Source: Cupriavidus pauculus (GTDB taxonomy: Bacteria; Pseudomonadota; Gammaproteobacteria; Burkholderiales; Burkholderiaceae). Taken from it: a stretch of 64,000 bases of DNA. The stretch spans positions 1,302,001 to 1,366,000 of the forward strand of contig NZ_CP044065.1 of assembly GCF_008693385.1 (NCBI RefSeq), in the 5' to 3' direction. The position numbers and the translations under genes were made by a program. Numbering within the stretch: the stretch's first letter is position 1; every line of letters starts with the position of its first letter. Shown here one piece after another: positions 8,889 through 18,537 of the stretch. The notes under the pieces are model-generated. The model ran no database searches. It saw only the letters and a program-made list of their open reading frames with translations, and was not told the origin of the DNA.

Positions 8889-9713
8889 TCAGGTACCCAC
8901 GCGCAACGGGCTGCGCAGCTTGCGCAGCACCGCGAGTACGCTCTGCGCCGTAATGCGGCCGGTCTTGGGGTTCTCGGTGGGGATGTTCTGGATGCGCAGC
9001 GAGAACGAGGCCGCATCCGAGTCCACCTCGATCTCGTGCGTGTTGCGCGTCAGCGCCGGATCCGCCCAGATCTCGAGTTGCGTGCGGTCCGGACCGATGC
9101 CCGCCAGCGCCAGCGCCACCACGACGTTGAGGTTGGCGGGGAAGCCCTTCGCCGCTTCCCGCGCGGTGCCCGAGAAGATCTTGATCGGCTCGGTCACGTC
9201 GTCGATATCGATGTTGTTGTTCACGAGGTACGGCGCGCCAACCAGCCCGCGCACGGGCTTGCGCGTGATCATCCTGACCGAGTGGATAGTCCCTTCGGCG
9301 GCAGCGGTCACGGCGTCGAGCCCCAGCAGCGCACCGGTCGGCACGATGATCTGGCCGCCATGCGCGCGCGCCAGATCCACGAGGTCCATGCGGTCGAGCA
9401 GCGCACCGCAACTCAGCACGATGACCGTCTTGCCCGCACGCAGCACCGGTTCGGCGATCGCGCCCACCAGCTCCGCGGGTGCGCATTCGATGACGATGTC
9501 CGCATGCTCGGCCAGCTCCGCGATGTCGACGATGGCAATATGGCCCTTTACGCCCCGCAGCTTCTCGGCGGCCCGATGCTTGTCCCGCGCGGCCACGGCC
9601 GTCAGCCGCAGGCCGTGGATGCCCTGATCCAGTTGCTCGACCAGCTTGGTACCCACCGCACCGAGGCCCGCGATACCCACGCGCAATTCCCTGAGCTCCT
9701 TGTCGCCCGACAT
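8889..9713 (-). CDS. L-aspartate dehydrogenase family protein (NadX-like)
   Basis: 274 residues from ATG 9713, with AGGAGAT 8 bases upstream. The N-terminal Rossmann motif is GIAGLGAVGTKL (about 13-24). The C-terminal half carries the family hallmark FPANLNVVVALALAGIGPD followed by an ADPALTRNTHEIEV segment containing the conserved His. Members catalyse NAD(P)-dependent interconversion of aspartate and oxaloacetate (via iminoaspartate). Here the partner is a Bug receptor rather than NAD biosynthesis genes, pointing to a catabolic role. A LysR gene diverges across 127 bases and probably controls the pair. Confidence 0.85.
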   Translation of the reverse strand: MSGDKELRELRVGIAGLGAVGTKLVEQLDQGIHGLRLTAVAARDKHRAAEKLRGVKGHIAIVDIAELAEHADIVIECAPAELVGAIAEPVLRAGKTVIVLSCGALLDRMDLVDLARAHGGQIIVPTGALLGLDAVTAAAEGTIHSVRMITRKPVRGLVGAPYLVNNNIDIDDVTEPIKIFSGTAREAAKGFPANLNVVVALALAGIGPDRTQLEIWADPALTRNTHEIEVDSDAASFSLRIQNIPTENPKTGRITAQSVLAVLRKLRSPLRVGT

Positions 9714-9799
9714 GTCGTTATCTCCTGCAAGATCGTTGGTTGTTCGTGTGCACAATGGTCAGCGCTGCAAGCGGTCAGGACAAACAACTTGAATGCAGC

Positions 9800-9824
9800 G
9801 ACGCATGAGTTATAGTGATGCGTC
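9800..9824. promoter_or_regulatory. Dyad in the aspartate dehydrogenase/LysR divergent promoter
   Basis: GACGCAT (9800-9806) and ATGCGTC (9818-9824) form a perfect 7-bp inverted repeat around an 11-base spacer, ending 16 bases before the LysR start at 9841. Position and symmetry fit a LysR recognition or autoregulatory site. Binding is inferred. Confidence 0.5.
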
Positions 9825-9840
9825 ACTCGTCCCCACGACC

Positions 9841-10788
9841 ATGAAACGCCTGCTCCCACCGCTGGTATCGCTACGCGCCTTCGAGGCGGTGGCCCGGCAT
9901 ATGAGCTTTACGCTTGCGGCCGACGAGTTATGCGTGACGCAGAGCGCCGTCAGCCGCCATATCCGCAACCTCGAATCGCATTACGGCGTGAAGCTGTTCA
10001 ACCGGCTGACGCGCGCGATCGAATGCACGGCCGAGGGCGCGCGGCTGTTCGCGGTGGTGACCGGGGCGTTTGCACAGATCGAAGCCGTGGAAGAAGAGCT
10101 GACCGGACGCCCCACCTCGCGCCAATTGCTGGTGAGCATTCTTCCGACGCTGGCGTCCAGCTGGCTGATGCCGCGGCTGGTCAATTTCACCCAGACGCAC
10201 CAGCACATCGAGATCCGGCTCATCACATCCATCGAGGCCGTATCGTTCAGCCGTGACAAGATCGACGTGGCCATCCGTGTGGGCAAGCCACCGGGCAAGC
10301 GCGCGCGGCACGGTGCGCCGCGCATCGACCTCGTGATGACGGACGAGTGGCGCGGCGTGGCGGTGGAACCGCTATTCCCCGATGTGCTCGTGCCGATCTG
10401 TAAACCCGAACTGATCAAGGGCAGGCTACCGGTGAGCCCGGCCACGCTGACGCGGCTGCCGCTGATCCACACCGACTCGCGCTTGCGGGCCTGGACCGAC
10501 TGGTTCGCGGCACAGGACATTGCCTACGAGCGCAAACCGGACGCCTTGCACTTCGGGCACTTCTTCATGTCGATGCGTGCGGCGCTCGAAGGACGTGGCG
10601 TGGCACTGGTCCCCGACGTGCTGGTGGCCGACGACGTGGCGAGCGGCAACCTGATCGTGCCGGTGCGCGAGCGCGTGCAGAGCGGCGGCGAGTACTGCCT
10701 GCTCTACCGGAAAGAACGTGCCGAGGACGATGCCATCGCGGCGTTTCGCCAGTGGGTCCACGCGGAGGTCGCCGCGATGGCGCGATAG
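9841..10788 (+). CDS. LysR-family regulator (GcvA-like)
   Basis: 315 residues from ATG 9841. The N-terminus LLPPLVSLRAFEAVARHMSF with SAVSRHIRNLE is typical of the GcvA/AmpR branch. The effector domain starts near residue 93 and includes DVAIRVG and the FMSMRAALEGRGVALVPDVL block. It is divergent from the Bug/aspartate dehydrogenase unit and convergent with the ABC permease gene 42 bases downstream, so the former is its likely target. Confidence 0.92.
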   Translation: MKRLLPPLVSLRAFEAVARHMSFTLAADELCVTQSAVSRHIRNLESHYGVKLFNRLTRAIECTAEGARLFAVVTGAFAQIEAVEEELTGRPTSRQLLVSILPTLASSWLMPRLVNFTQTHQHIEIRLITSIEAVSFSRDKIDVAIRVGKPPGKRARHGAPRIDLVMTDEWRGVAVEPLFPDVLVPICKPELIKGRLPVSPATLTRLPLIHTDSRLRAWTDWFAAQDIAYERKPDALHFGHFFMSMRAALEGRGVALVPDVLVADDVASGNLIVPVRERVQSGGEYCLLYRKERAEDDAIAAFRQWVHAEVAAMAR

Positions 10789-10830
10789 CGCCGACCCGCT
10801 GCTTCAGGCGCCGACTCCTGTAATGGGCGT

Positions 10831-11709
10831 TTATTCCTTGACTGCGCCGGTCATGCCGGAAACGTAATACTCCACGAAGAACGAGTACACCACGGCCACG
10901 GGTAGCGAGCCGAGCAGGGCGCCCGCCATCAGCGCGCCCCAGTGATAGACGTCGCCCTCGACCAGCTCCGTGACGATGCCCACGGGCACGGTCTTCACCT
11001 CCGATGACGAGATGAACGTCAGCGCATAGATAAACTCGTTCCATGACAGCGTGAATGCAAAGATTCCAGCCGATATCAGGCCCGGCACGGCGAGCGGAAG
11101 GATGATCTTGACCAGAATCTCCCAGCGCGTGGCACCGTCGATAAGCGCGCATTCCTCGAGTTCATACGGAATCGACCGGAAATACCCCATCAGCAACCAC
11201 GTGCAGAACGGGATCAGAAACGTCGGGTAGGTCAGGATCAGCGCCCAGCGGGTATCGAATAACCCCAGCTGGAAGACAATCGAGGCCAGAGGAATGAACA
11301 GGATGGACGGCGGAATCAGATAGGCCAGGAATATTGCCAGGCCGACCTGCTTCGCGCCCTGAAAACGCAGGCGCTCGATCGCGTAGGCGGCCAGCACGCT
11401 GGCGGCGAGCGAGGCGAACGTGGACACCGTGGAGACGATCACGGTATTCAGAAGCCATGCGGGGTAGGGCGTGTCGAACAGCAGCTTCTTGAAGTGGGCG
11501 AGCGTCGGCTTGAGCACGATCAGCGGGTTCGCGCTCTGCATCAACAGCTCGCCGTCGGGTTTGAACGCCGTGATGGCCATCCAGTAGAACGGAAACAGCA
11601 ATACGAAGAGGAAGATGCCGATGGGAATATAAAGCGTGACCCAGCGCCGCGGAATGGACTGCAGATACTCCATTCCTTGCTGTTCGTTCTCGATGGTCGT
11701 CGCTTTCAC
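10831..11709 (-). CDS. Carbohydrate ABC transporter permease (MalG/UgpE type), GTG start
   Basis: 292 residues. The start is placed at GTG 11709 because it forms a 4-base GTGA overlap with the stop of the upstream permease gene; an in-frame ATG 21 bases earlier would give a longer overlap. Six hydrophobic segments are visible, and the inner-membrane coupling motif reads EECALIDGATRWEILVKIILP (EAA loop). C-terminal helices end near SFFVEYYVSGMTGAVKE. It is the second membrane subunit of a CUT1-type sugar importer. Confidence 0.93.
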   Translation of the reverse strand: MKATTIENEQQGMEYLQSIPRRWVTLYIPIGIFLFVLLFPFYWMAITAFKPDGELLMQSANPLIVLKPTLAHFKKLLFDTPYPAWLLNTVIVSTVSTFASLAASVLAAYAIERLRFQGAKQVGLAIFLAYLIPPSILFIPLASIVFQLGLFDTRWALILTYPTFLIPFCTWLLMGYFRSIPYELEECALIDGATRWEILVKIILPLAVPGLISAGIFAFTLSWNEFIYALTFISSSEVKTVPVGIVTELVEGDVYHWGALMAGALLGSLPVAVVYSFFVEYYVSGMTGAVKE

Positions 11710-12605
11710 TTGTCGCCCCCTTGTTGCCACGCGCGCCTCTGCAACCCGAAATAGGAAAACATGATGGCGGCCAGCAGGAACGGCACCATCATCGTGGCCA
11801 GCGCGGCGCCTTCACCTAGCGATCCACCGGGAATCGCTCGCTGAAAGGACAGCGTCGCCATCAGGTGCGTGGCGTTGAGCGGACCGCCACGCGTGAGCAC
11901 ATAGATGAGCTGAAAGTCGGTGAACGTGAACAACACCGAGAAAGTCATCACGACGGCAATGATGGGCGTCAGTAATGGCAGCGTGATATAGCGGAACTGC
12001 TGCCATGGCGTGACACCGTCGATCGACGCGGCCTCGTACAGCGTAGGGGAAATCGTCTGCAGCCCCGCCAGCAGCGAGATGGCGACGAATGGAATACCGC
12101 GCCAGACGTTGGCGGCGATCGTCGAGAATCTGGCCAGCCACGGGTCACCGAGGAAGTCGATGTAGCGATCGATGAGCCCGAGCTTGACCAGCGTCCAGCT
12201 GATCACGGAGAACTGCGCGTCATAGATCCACCAGAATGCAAGTGCCGACAGCGCCGTCGGCACGATCCACGGCAACAGCACCACCGCGCGGAAAAACGAT
12301 TTGAATGGCAGGTTTCGGTTGAGCAGCAGCGCGAGCCAGAGGCCGAGCGCGAACTTCAGCACGCTGGCAATTAGCGTATAGAAGATGGTGTTGAAGAGCG
12401 CAAGCTGCGAGATCGAATCGCCAGCCAGGTAGCTGTAGTTGGCGATGCCGATCCATTCGCCGGCGCGGCCGATCTTGGCATCGGTAAAGCCCAGCCAGAC
12501 GCCGAGTCCCAGCGGGTAAGTGAGGAACACCAGCAGCAACAGCGCGGTGGGCAGCATGAACAGCAGCCCCAGCGAATTGCGGTTGTTAGACAGGCGGGAC
12601 AGCAT
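11706..12605 (-). CDS. Carbohydrate ABC transporter permease (MalF/UgpA type)
   Basis: 299 residues, six transmembrane helices, with the EAA loop YEAASIDGVTPWQQFRYITLP in the last third. It pairs with the downstream permease through a 4-base overlap and lies 26 bases after the binding-protein gene. The order dehydratase-ATPase-binding protein-permease-permease on one strand suggests a single operon for uptake and first-step breakdown of a sugar or sugar acid. Confidence 0.93.
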   Translation of the reverse strand: MLSRLSNNRNSLGLLFMLPTALLLLVFLTYPLGLGVWLGFTDAKIGRAGEWIGIANYSYLAGDSISQLALFNTIFYTLIASVLKFALGLWLALLLNRNLPFKSFFRAVVLLPWIVPTALSALAFWWIYDAQFSVISWTLVKLGLIDRYIDFLGDPWLARFSTIAANVWRGIPFVAISLLAGLQTISPTLYEAASIDGVTPWQQFRYITLPLLTPIIAVVMTFSVLFTFTDFQLIYVLTRGGPLNATHLMATLSFQRAIPGGSLGEGAALATMMVPFLLAAIMFSYFGLQRRAWQQGGDK

Positions 12606-12631
12606 GGCTCTCCTTGGCTGGGCTTGTTGGG

Positions 12632-13951
12632 CTAGGCCTTGTAGTAGCGCTCGGCACGCTGCGCCGCGCGCGCCGCGGCTTCCTTCGGCGTCCGGGAGCC
12701 GCTGGCGGCCTCCGCCACCATATCGAGCACGATATAGTCCGCCATCGACGCCGCCGAGGCAGTGCCAAGCGGACCCGCATGGCCGTTGTCGAGCATCAGC
12801 GATGCCGCGTCGCGATAGACCGTGTGCTTGGGATCCGACGTCCAGATCGGATTCGCCTCGTAGGCCTTGAGGGGCTGGCTTACATAGCCGATCGCGGCTT
12901 CCATCCAGGGGTTGTATTGTTCAGGCTCCATCATGAACTGAAGATATGCCTTCGCGGCCTTCGGGTACTTGCAGTACTTGAAGACCATCATCTGGGTGAT
13001 CTGCATCAGCTCCGTCGGCTTGCCGCTGGACCCGATCGGGAAATGGGCGTGCTGGATATCTCGCGCCATCTCCTGCAATTTCGGCTCCTTCGAGTTCTTG
13101 GCCGCGTAGTAGACCGAGATGCCGTTAGCGGTCAGGCTGACCTGGCCGTCGAGGAAGGCCTTGTTGTTCGACGGATCCTGCCAGGACAGCGTTCCGGGTA
13201 CGAACGTCGCGTACAGCTGCCTGGCATATTCGAGCGCGGCCCAGGTCTCGGGCGAATTGACCACGACCTTGCCCTTGCCGTCGACGAGCATGCCGCCGTG
13301 CGACCAGAGCAGCCAGTGCGCCCAGTTGTTGCCATCCCCGACGGCCTTGCCGAGTGCGAAGCCGCACGGCGTGCCCTTGGCTTTCAGCGCCTGGCATAGC
13401 TTGAGGAAGCCGGCCGTGTCCTTGGGAATCGCATCGAAGCCCGCGGCCTTGACGTGGCTTTCACGGTAGACCAGCGCATTTCCCACGACGCCGAGCGGCA
13501 GCGCGATCCACTTGCCGCCGTGCATGCCGTATTTTTTGCACACGTCGTACCAGCCGCCATGCTTGCCGGCGAGGTAGGTCGCCACGTCGCTGACATCGAC
13601 GAGCTTGTCGGGATATTGCTGCGGATCGTCGAACCAGCCGAGGACGATATCCGGGCCGGTGCCTACGCTGGCGGCAACCGCGGCCTTGGGGCGTACGTCT
13701 TCCCAGCCTTCGTTATCGACGCGCACCTCCACGCCGGTCTGTTCGGTGAATTTCTTCGTGTTCGCCATCCACAGATCTTCGTCGCCCTGCACAAACCGCT
13801 TCCAGCGCAAAATGCGTAGCTTGGCGTCGGGTTCGGGTTTGGACTGCAACGCGGTGGCGGCATGCGCAGGGCTGCCTAGCGTCGTGGCGGCTGCCAGTGC
13901 CGCGGTGGACACGATGAAATCGCGTCTTGTGAAGTTGCCGGAATTGCTCAT
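12632..13951 (-). CDS. ABC transporter extracellular solute-binding protein (Tat-type signal)
   Basis: 439 residues. The N-terminus has a twin-arginine motif (TRRDFIVSTAALAAATTLG) followed by AHA, so export may use the Tat route. The mature part is a type 1 carbohydrate-binding protein: LRILRWKRF near the start, NEGWEDVRPKAAVAASVGTGPD and ASFFxMxPEQYNPW-like blocks toward the end. It delivers ligand to the two permeases encoded downstream. The ligand is not deducible, but the linked dehydratase points to an aldonate or its parent sugar. Confidence 0.9.
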   Translation of the reverse strand: MSNSGNFTRRDFIVSTAALAAATTLGSPAHAATALQSKPEPDAKLRILRWKRFVQGDEDLWMANTKKFTEQTGVEVRVDNEGWEDVRPKAAVAASVGTGPDIVLGWFDDPQQYPDKLVDVSDVATYLAGKHGGWYDVCKKYGMHGGKWIALPLGVVGNALVYRESHVKAAGFDAIPKDTAGFLKLCQALKAKGTPCGFALGKAVGDGNNWAHWLLWSHGGMLVDGKGKVVVNSPETWAALEYARQLYATFVPGTLSWQDPSNNKAFLDGQVSLTANGISVYYAAKNSKEPKLQEMARDIQHAHFPIGSSGKPTELMQITQMMVFKYCKYPKAAKAYLQFMMEPEQYNPWMEAAIGYVSQPLKAYEANPIWTSDPKHTVYRDAASLMLDNGHAGPLGTASAASMADYIVLDMVAEAASGSRTPKEAAARAAQRAERYYKA

Positions 13952-14017
13952 CGCCTGTCTCCTCCATGTTTATGGGTATGTCACCGCCGTGGATAACGCG
14001 ATTGCTGCAGCATGGAA

Positions 14018-15106
14018 TCATTGTCGGGGCAGTGCCTGTCCCGTCTCCGCATCGAACAGATGCGTGTGCTTGTGGTCGGGCACCAGATGCAGCGCCTGGC
14101 CCGCTACAAAATCATGTCGCTCGCGGAACATCGCGATGAGGTCCGTATCCCCAAAGCGCGAATACACCTCGGTATTGGCACCCGTGGGTTCCACCACCGC
14201 GACGCTGGTCGGAATGCCTTCGCCTGGCGCGCCACATTCCAGATGCTCGGGCCGCACGCCATAAATGACGCGCTGGTCGTCAACGCCGGCATTCGCCGCG
14301 AGCCGCTCCGGCGATGGCAACTGCGTGCCATCGGCAAGCTCCACCTTCATCTTGCCGTTCTGGCGGCGTAACACGCCGGGAATGAAGTTCATTGCCGGCG
14401 AACCGATGAAACCGGCCACGAACAGATTGTCGGGGTGGTCATAGAGCGCCAGGGGCCGCCCGCGCTGCTCGACGCGGCCTTCGCGCATGACCACGATCTG
14501 GTCGGCGAGGGTCATCGCTTCAATCTGGTCGTGCGTGACATAGACCGACGTGGTACGCAGCCGCTGGTGTAATTCCTTTATCTCGGCGCGCATCTGGACG
14601 CGCAGCTTTGCATCGAGATTCGAAAGCGGTTCGTCGAACAGGAACACCTGCGGATCGCGCACGATCGCGCGTCCCATCGCCACACGCTGACGCTGGCCGC
14701 CGGAGAGCTGGCGCGGATAACGGTCAAGCAACTGGCCAAGTCCAAGAATGCCGGAAGCCTTGTCGACCTTCTGCTTGATCGTGTCTTTGGGAATGCCGGC
14801 CAGCTTCAGCGAGAACGCCATGTTGTCGTAGACGGACATATGCGGGTACAGCGCGTAGTTCTGGAACACCATCGCGATGTCGCGCTCCTTTGGCGGCAGC
14901 CGGTTGACCACGCGGTTGCCAATGGCGACCTCTCCGGACGTGATTTCCTCGAGCCCTGCCAGCATGCGCAGCAGCGTGGATTTGCCGCACCCGGATGGGC
15001 CGACCAGTACCGTGAACTGCCCGTCCGGAATGTCGATGCTGACCCCGCGAATGACCGGCGTGCCGCCGAAGTTTTTCTTCACCTCCCGAATCTGTACCGA
15101 TGCCAT
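14018..15106 (-). CDS. ABC transporter ATPase (MalK/UgpC family)
   Basis: 362 residues. Walker A is GPSGCGKST (about 37-45), the signature is LSGGQRQR, Walker B is [16 protein letters not shown], and the switch His lies in VYVTHDQ. The C-terminal 120 residues form the TOBE/OB regulatory domain typical of CUT1 importers (GVRPEHLE). It energises the importer encoded on the same strand. Confidence 0.95.
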   Translation of the reverse strand: MASVQIREVKKNFGGTPVIRGVSIDIPDGQFTVLVGPSGCGKSTLLRMLAGLEEITSGEVAIGNRVVNRLPPKERDIAMVFQNYALYPHMSVYDNMAFSLKLAGIPKDTIKQKVDKASGILGLGQLLDRYPRQLSGGQRQRVAMGRAIVRDPQVFLFDEPLSNLDAKLRVQMRAEIKELHQRLRTTSVYVTHDQIEAMTLADQIVVMREGRVEQRGRPLALYDHPDNLFVAGFIGSPAMNFIPGVLRRQNGKMKVELADGTQLPSPERLAANAGVDDQRVIYGVRPEHLECGAPGEGIPTSVAVVEPTGANTEVYSRFGDTDLIAMFRERHDFVAGQALHLVPDHKHTHLFDAETGQALPRQ

Positions 15107-15151
15107 GCGTTCTGTCTCCTTTGTCTCGCGTGGTCTCGCACTTATGGGCTG

Positions 15152-16888
15152 CTAATGATTGTCCTTGGGGATGCCCGCGCCGCTCTTGCCGACGAGGAAG
15201 TCGAGGTCGGCGCCTCGGTTGGCCTGCTGCACGTGCTCGAAGTAAAGGCGCGTCCAGCCGCGTTCCATCGGCGCCTGCGGCGGTTGCCACGCCGCGCGTC
15301 GCCGCGCGAGCTCTTCGTCGCTCACGTGCAAATGGAGCTTGCGCGCCTCGACGTCGAGTTCCACGAGGTCGCCGTCCTCCACCAGCGCCAGCGGGCCGCC
15401 CGCGGCGGCCTCCGGGGCCACGTGCAGCACCACGGTGCCGTACGCGGTGCCGCTCATGCGCGCGTCGGAGATGCGCACCATATCGGTAATTCCCTTGCGC
15501 AGCAGCTTGGGCGGCAGGGGCATGTTGCCGGCCTCCGCCATGCCCGGATAACCGCGCGGGCCGCAGTTCTTCAGGACCAGCACGCAGTGTTCGTCGACGT
15601 CGAGCGCTTCGTCGTCGAGCCGTTCATGCATGTGGTCGCTGTTCTCGAACACCACGGCGCGTCCGGTATGCCTGAGCAGGGCGGGACTTGCGGCCGAAGG
15701 CTTGATCACAGCCCCGTCCGGGCACAGATTGCCGCGCAGCACGGCGATGCCCGCGTGGGGCTTGAAGGGTGTGTCGAAGGCATGGATGACGTCGCGGTTC
15801 CAGTTCGGTGCGTCCTTGCAGTTTTCCCAGAGCGTCCTGCCGTTGACCGTCGGCGCGTCGCGCGCCAGCAGCGGCCCCATTTCCCGGATCACGGCAGGCA
15901 GGCCGCCCGCGTAGTAGAAGTCCTCCATCAGGTGCCGGCCCGACGGCTGGAGATCCAGCAGGCAGGGCAGGGCGTGGCCGAGGCGGTCCCAGTCATCGAG
16001 GTCGAGCTCCACGCCGATACGCCCGGCGATGGCCAGCAGATGGATGACCGCGTTGGTCGAGCCGCCGATCGCCGCATTGACCTTGATGGCATTCTCGAAT
16101 GCCGCGCGGGTCAGGATCGTTGACATGACGAGGTTGTCCTTGACCATCTGTACGATGCGTCGCCCCGATGCGCGCGCGAGAATGTTGCGGCGCCCGTCAA
16201 CGGCCGGAATCGCGGCATTGCCGGGCAGGCTCATGCCGAGCGATTCGACCATGCACGCCATCGTGGAAGCCGTGCCCATGGTCATGCAATGGCCGTGAGA
16301 ACGGTGCATGCAGCTCTCGGCTTCAAAAAAGTCTTCCTGCGACATGTGTCCCGCGCGGACCTCTTCCGACATCTTCCACACGTCGGTACCGGAGCCCAGT
16401 TCCTGTCCGCGGAACTTGCCGCTGAGCATGGGGCCGCCCGAGACACCGATAGTCGGCAGGTCGCATGACGCGGCGCCCATCATCAGCGCCGGCGTGGTCT
16501 TGTCGCAGCCCATCAACAGCACCACGCCGTCGATCGGGTTCCCGCGAATCGATTCCTCGACGTCCATGCTGGCCAGGTTGCGGAACAGCATGGCGGTGGG
16601 GCGGAGCAAGGTTTCCCCCAGGGACATTACCGGGAATTCGAGCGGAAATCCGCCCGCTTCCCACACGCCGGTCTTGACCTGCTGAGCGAGCTCCCGGAAA
16701 TGGGAATTGCAGGGCGTCAGGTCGGAGTAGGTATTGCAGATGCCGATGACCGGGCGGCCGTCGAACTGGTCATGGGGAATCCCGCGATTCTTGAGCCACG
16801 AACGGTAGATGAAGCCGTCTCGATCTAGCCGGCCGAACCAGGCCTGGCTGCGTAGCTTTGGCCGGCGCCCATTGTCGTCGTCGTTCAC
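15152..16888 (-). CDS. IlvD/Edd-family dehydratase (sugar-acid dehydratase type)
   Basis: 578 residues. The three cysteines that hold the [2Fe-2S] cluster are seen at C60 (SDLTPCNSH), C128 (LLMGCDKTTPA) and C201 (HRSHGHCMTMGTAST). The spacing and the start RSQAWFGRLDRDGFIYRSWLKN match L-arabinonate/D-xylonate-type dehydratases better than dihydroxy-acid dehydratase of branched-chain synthesis. The family removes water from aldonic acids to give 2-keto-3-deoxy acids. It is the first gene of the ABC importer unit, 45 bases before the ATPase gene. Confidence 0.88.
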   Translation of the reverse strand: MNDDDNGRRPKLRSQAWFGRLDRDGFIYRSWLKNRGIPHDQFDGRPVIGICNTYSDLTPCNSHFRELAQQVKTGVWEAGGFPLEFPVMSLGETLLRPTAMLFRNLASMDVEESIRGNPIDGVVLLMGCDKTTPALMMGAASCDLPTIGVSGGPMLSGKFRGQELGSGTDVWKMSEEVRAGHMSQEDFFEAESCMHRSHGHCMTMGTASTMACMVESLGMSLPGNAAIPAVDGRRNILARASGRRIVQMVKDNLVMSTILTRAAFENAIKVNAAIGGSTNAVIHLLAIAGRIGVELDLDDWDRLGHALPCLLDLQPSGRHLMEDFYYAGGLPAVIREMGPLLARDAPTVNGRTLWENCKDAPNWNRDVIHAFDTPFKPHAGIAVLRGNLCPDGAVIKPSAASPALLRHTGRAVVFENSDHMHERLDDEALDVDEHCVLVLKNCGPRGYPGMAEAGNMPLPPKLLRKGITDMVRISDARMSGTAYGTVVLHVAPEAAAGGPLALVEDGDLVELDVEARKLHLHVSDEELARRRAAWQPPQAPMERGWTRLYFEHVQQANRGADLDFLVGKSGAGIPKDNH

Positions 16889-17126
16889 TCGGGTCTCCTG
16901 CGTTCTGCTTCATACGGGGTGCAGATCCGGATACCCGCGACCACACCGCTGCGCCGCACGCATGCCGAGTCCAAGGCAGTCTAGGTCACGGCCGTGAACA
17001 GTTGAATGGGAATTACCAATAATGAGTGATAACCCGTACGCATCTCCGAACCCGGAAGCACGCGTGACCCGGATTTTGGAATGCAATTAATCGCTGGGTC
17101 AAAGTCGCCGCCGCCGTCAGTTAGAC
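16889..17126. promoter_or_regulatory. Leader region of the dehydratase/ABC importer unit
   Basis: 238 bases between the end of the MFS gene and the dehydratase start, both on the minus strand. It contains an A/T-richer stretch around 17003-17035, where a promoter is expected. No dedicated regulator gene is adjacent to this unit and I do not see a convincing operator. Confidence 0.3.
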
Positions 17127-18476
17127 CTACGCTGCGGCAAGCGCCTCCACCTCAACGCGCGGCGTATTCCGCGTGGCAATCCAGTACAGCATGGCGCTCA
17201 ACGCCGCGGCGGCCGTGCCCACGATGGCGAGCGCCGTGGCAAGGCCGTTCTGCGGATCGGCCAGCCGCTCGTTGATCCAGCCCACCGCGAAGGGACCCAC
17301 GCCACCGCTGATGGCATTGGTCAGAAAAACGAGCAACGCAATGGAACGGCCGCGCATCCGGTTCGGAATGGCAATCTGCAGTGGCACCGGCGCGAGCGCC
17401 ATCACGACACTTGCGGCGAACGCGCAGACGCCGTACATGGCGAGGGCGGCCATTGCCGAAGGGGCCAGTGGCGCGATGCACGCCGCCGGAACGAGCGCGG
17501 TGGCCGCGCACGCGGCGATGCGCAACACCTTGCGCAGGGCCCCGCGGTCGGTGACCTTCCCCACGAGCAGCGTGGCAGCGATCACGCCCGCCATCCCGCC
17601 GAGCATATACATCGGCCCCGCAAGCTTTCCCACTTCGCTGGCACTGAGTCCGAACCGTCGAATGACCATCGTGGGAAACCACGCCGCGTGCGAATAGAAC
17701 AGCAGGATCAGCGCCACATAACCGAAGAAGTAGGGCAGGCAAAAGCGGTTGCGCACGAATAGTTCGCTCAGCACCTCGCGCAGCGGGGGCGCGTCGCCGG
17801 CATCGTCCGCATTGCGGGTGCCTTGCCGCGCGGGCTCCTTGATCGTCAGGGCCACCAGCGCGGCAAGCGCGATGCCGGGGAGTCCCACCGTAAAGAACAC
17901 CATCTGCCAGGGGTGGAGGTCATGCGCGGTCAACCACGCCGACATCGCGGGCTGCTCCATCCATCCGAGCAACGCGCCGCCGCCGAGCAGCGCGACGCCG
18001 CCACCTGCATACGGGCCGAGCATGAACGCGCCGCTCGCACGCGCCACCTTGCGAGGGGGGAAGAGGTCGCTGAAGATCGACAACGCGGCAGGACTCAGCG
18101 CCGCTTCGGCGATGGCGGTTCCCGCGCGCCAGAGCAGCAGCTCCCAGAACGTCGTGGCGGTGCCGCACATGGCGGTGGAGACGGCCCAGATGGCCACGCA
18201 GGCCGCGCTGAGCAATACCCGATTGGACCGATCGACAAGCCGCGCCACGAAGACGCCCGCCGTCGCGTAGCACATCGTGAAGGTGATACCTTGCAGAAGA
18301 CCGATCTGCATATCGCTCAGCGAGAGCGACGCCTTGAGCGGCTGAACCAGAATGCTGACGACCTGGCGGTCGATGTACGAGAACGCGAAGCACAGGAAAA
18401 ACATCCCGACGATGTACGCATGGGAGAAGGCGCGATACGTCGTGGCTTCGGAGGAAGAAGGGTGGTTGTTCGGCAT
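17127..18476 (-). CDS. MFS transporter
   Basis: 449 residues from ATG 18476. Twelve hydrophobic segments are expected; visible landmarks are YIDRQVVSILVQPLK in the first helix-loop, the motif-A-like VARLVDRSNRVLL between helices 2 and 3, and GSLG-like glycine-rich helices. The arrangement resembles the organic-anion/spinster-type branch used for carboxylates. It lies 61 bases downstream of the deacylase gene on the same strand, so it may import the deacylase substrate. No strong ribosome site precedes the chosen start. Confidence 0.88.
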   Translation of the reverse strand: MPNNHPSSSEATTYRAFSHAYIVGMFFLCFAFSYIDRQVVSILVQPLKASLSLSDMQIGLLQGITFTMCYATAGVFVARLVDRSNRVLLSAACVAIWAVSTAMCGTATTFWELLLWRAGTAIAEAALSPAALSIFSDLFPPRKVARASGAFMLGPYAGGGVALLGGGALLGWMEQPAMSAWLTAHDLHPWQMVFFTVGLPGIALAALVALTIKEPARQGTRNADDAGDAPPLREVLSELFVRNRFCLPYFFGYVALILLFYSHAAWFPTMVIRRFGLSASEVGKLAGPMYMLGGMAGVIAATLLVGKVTDRGALRKVLRIAACAATALVPAACIAPLAPSAMAALAMYGVCAFAASVVMALAPVPLQIAIPNRMRGRSIALLVFLTNAISGGVGPFAVGWINERLADPQNGLATALAIVGTAAAALSAMLYWIATRNTPRVEVEALAAA

Positions 18477-18537
18477 GTCGTTTTGCAGGGGGGAGGGGTA
18501 ACGGCAGCGGAATAAAGAAAGTGCAATCGGCGGCGGG

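Noticed and set aside
8806..9486. Long upstream extension of the Bug protein that starts at 8805
   Set aside because: The extension is an out-of-frame reading of the aspartate dehydrogenase gene; the Bug signal peptide and ribosome site fix the start at 8805.
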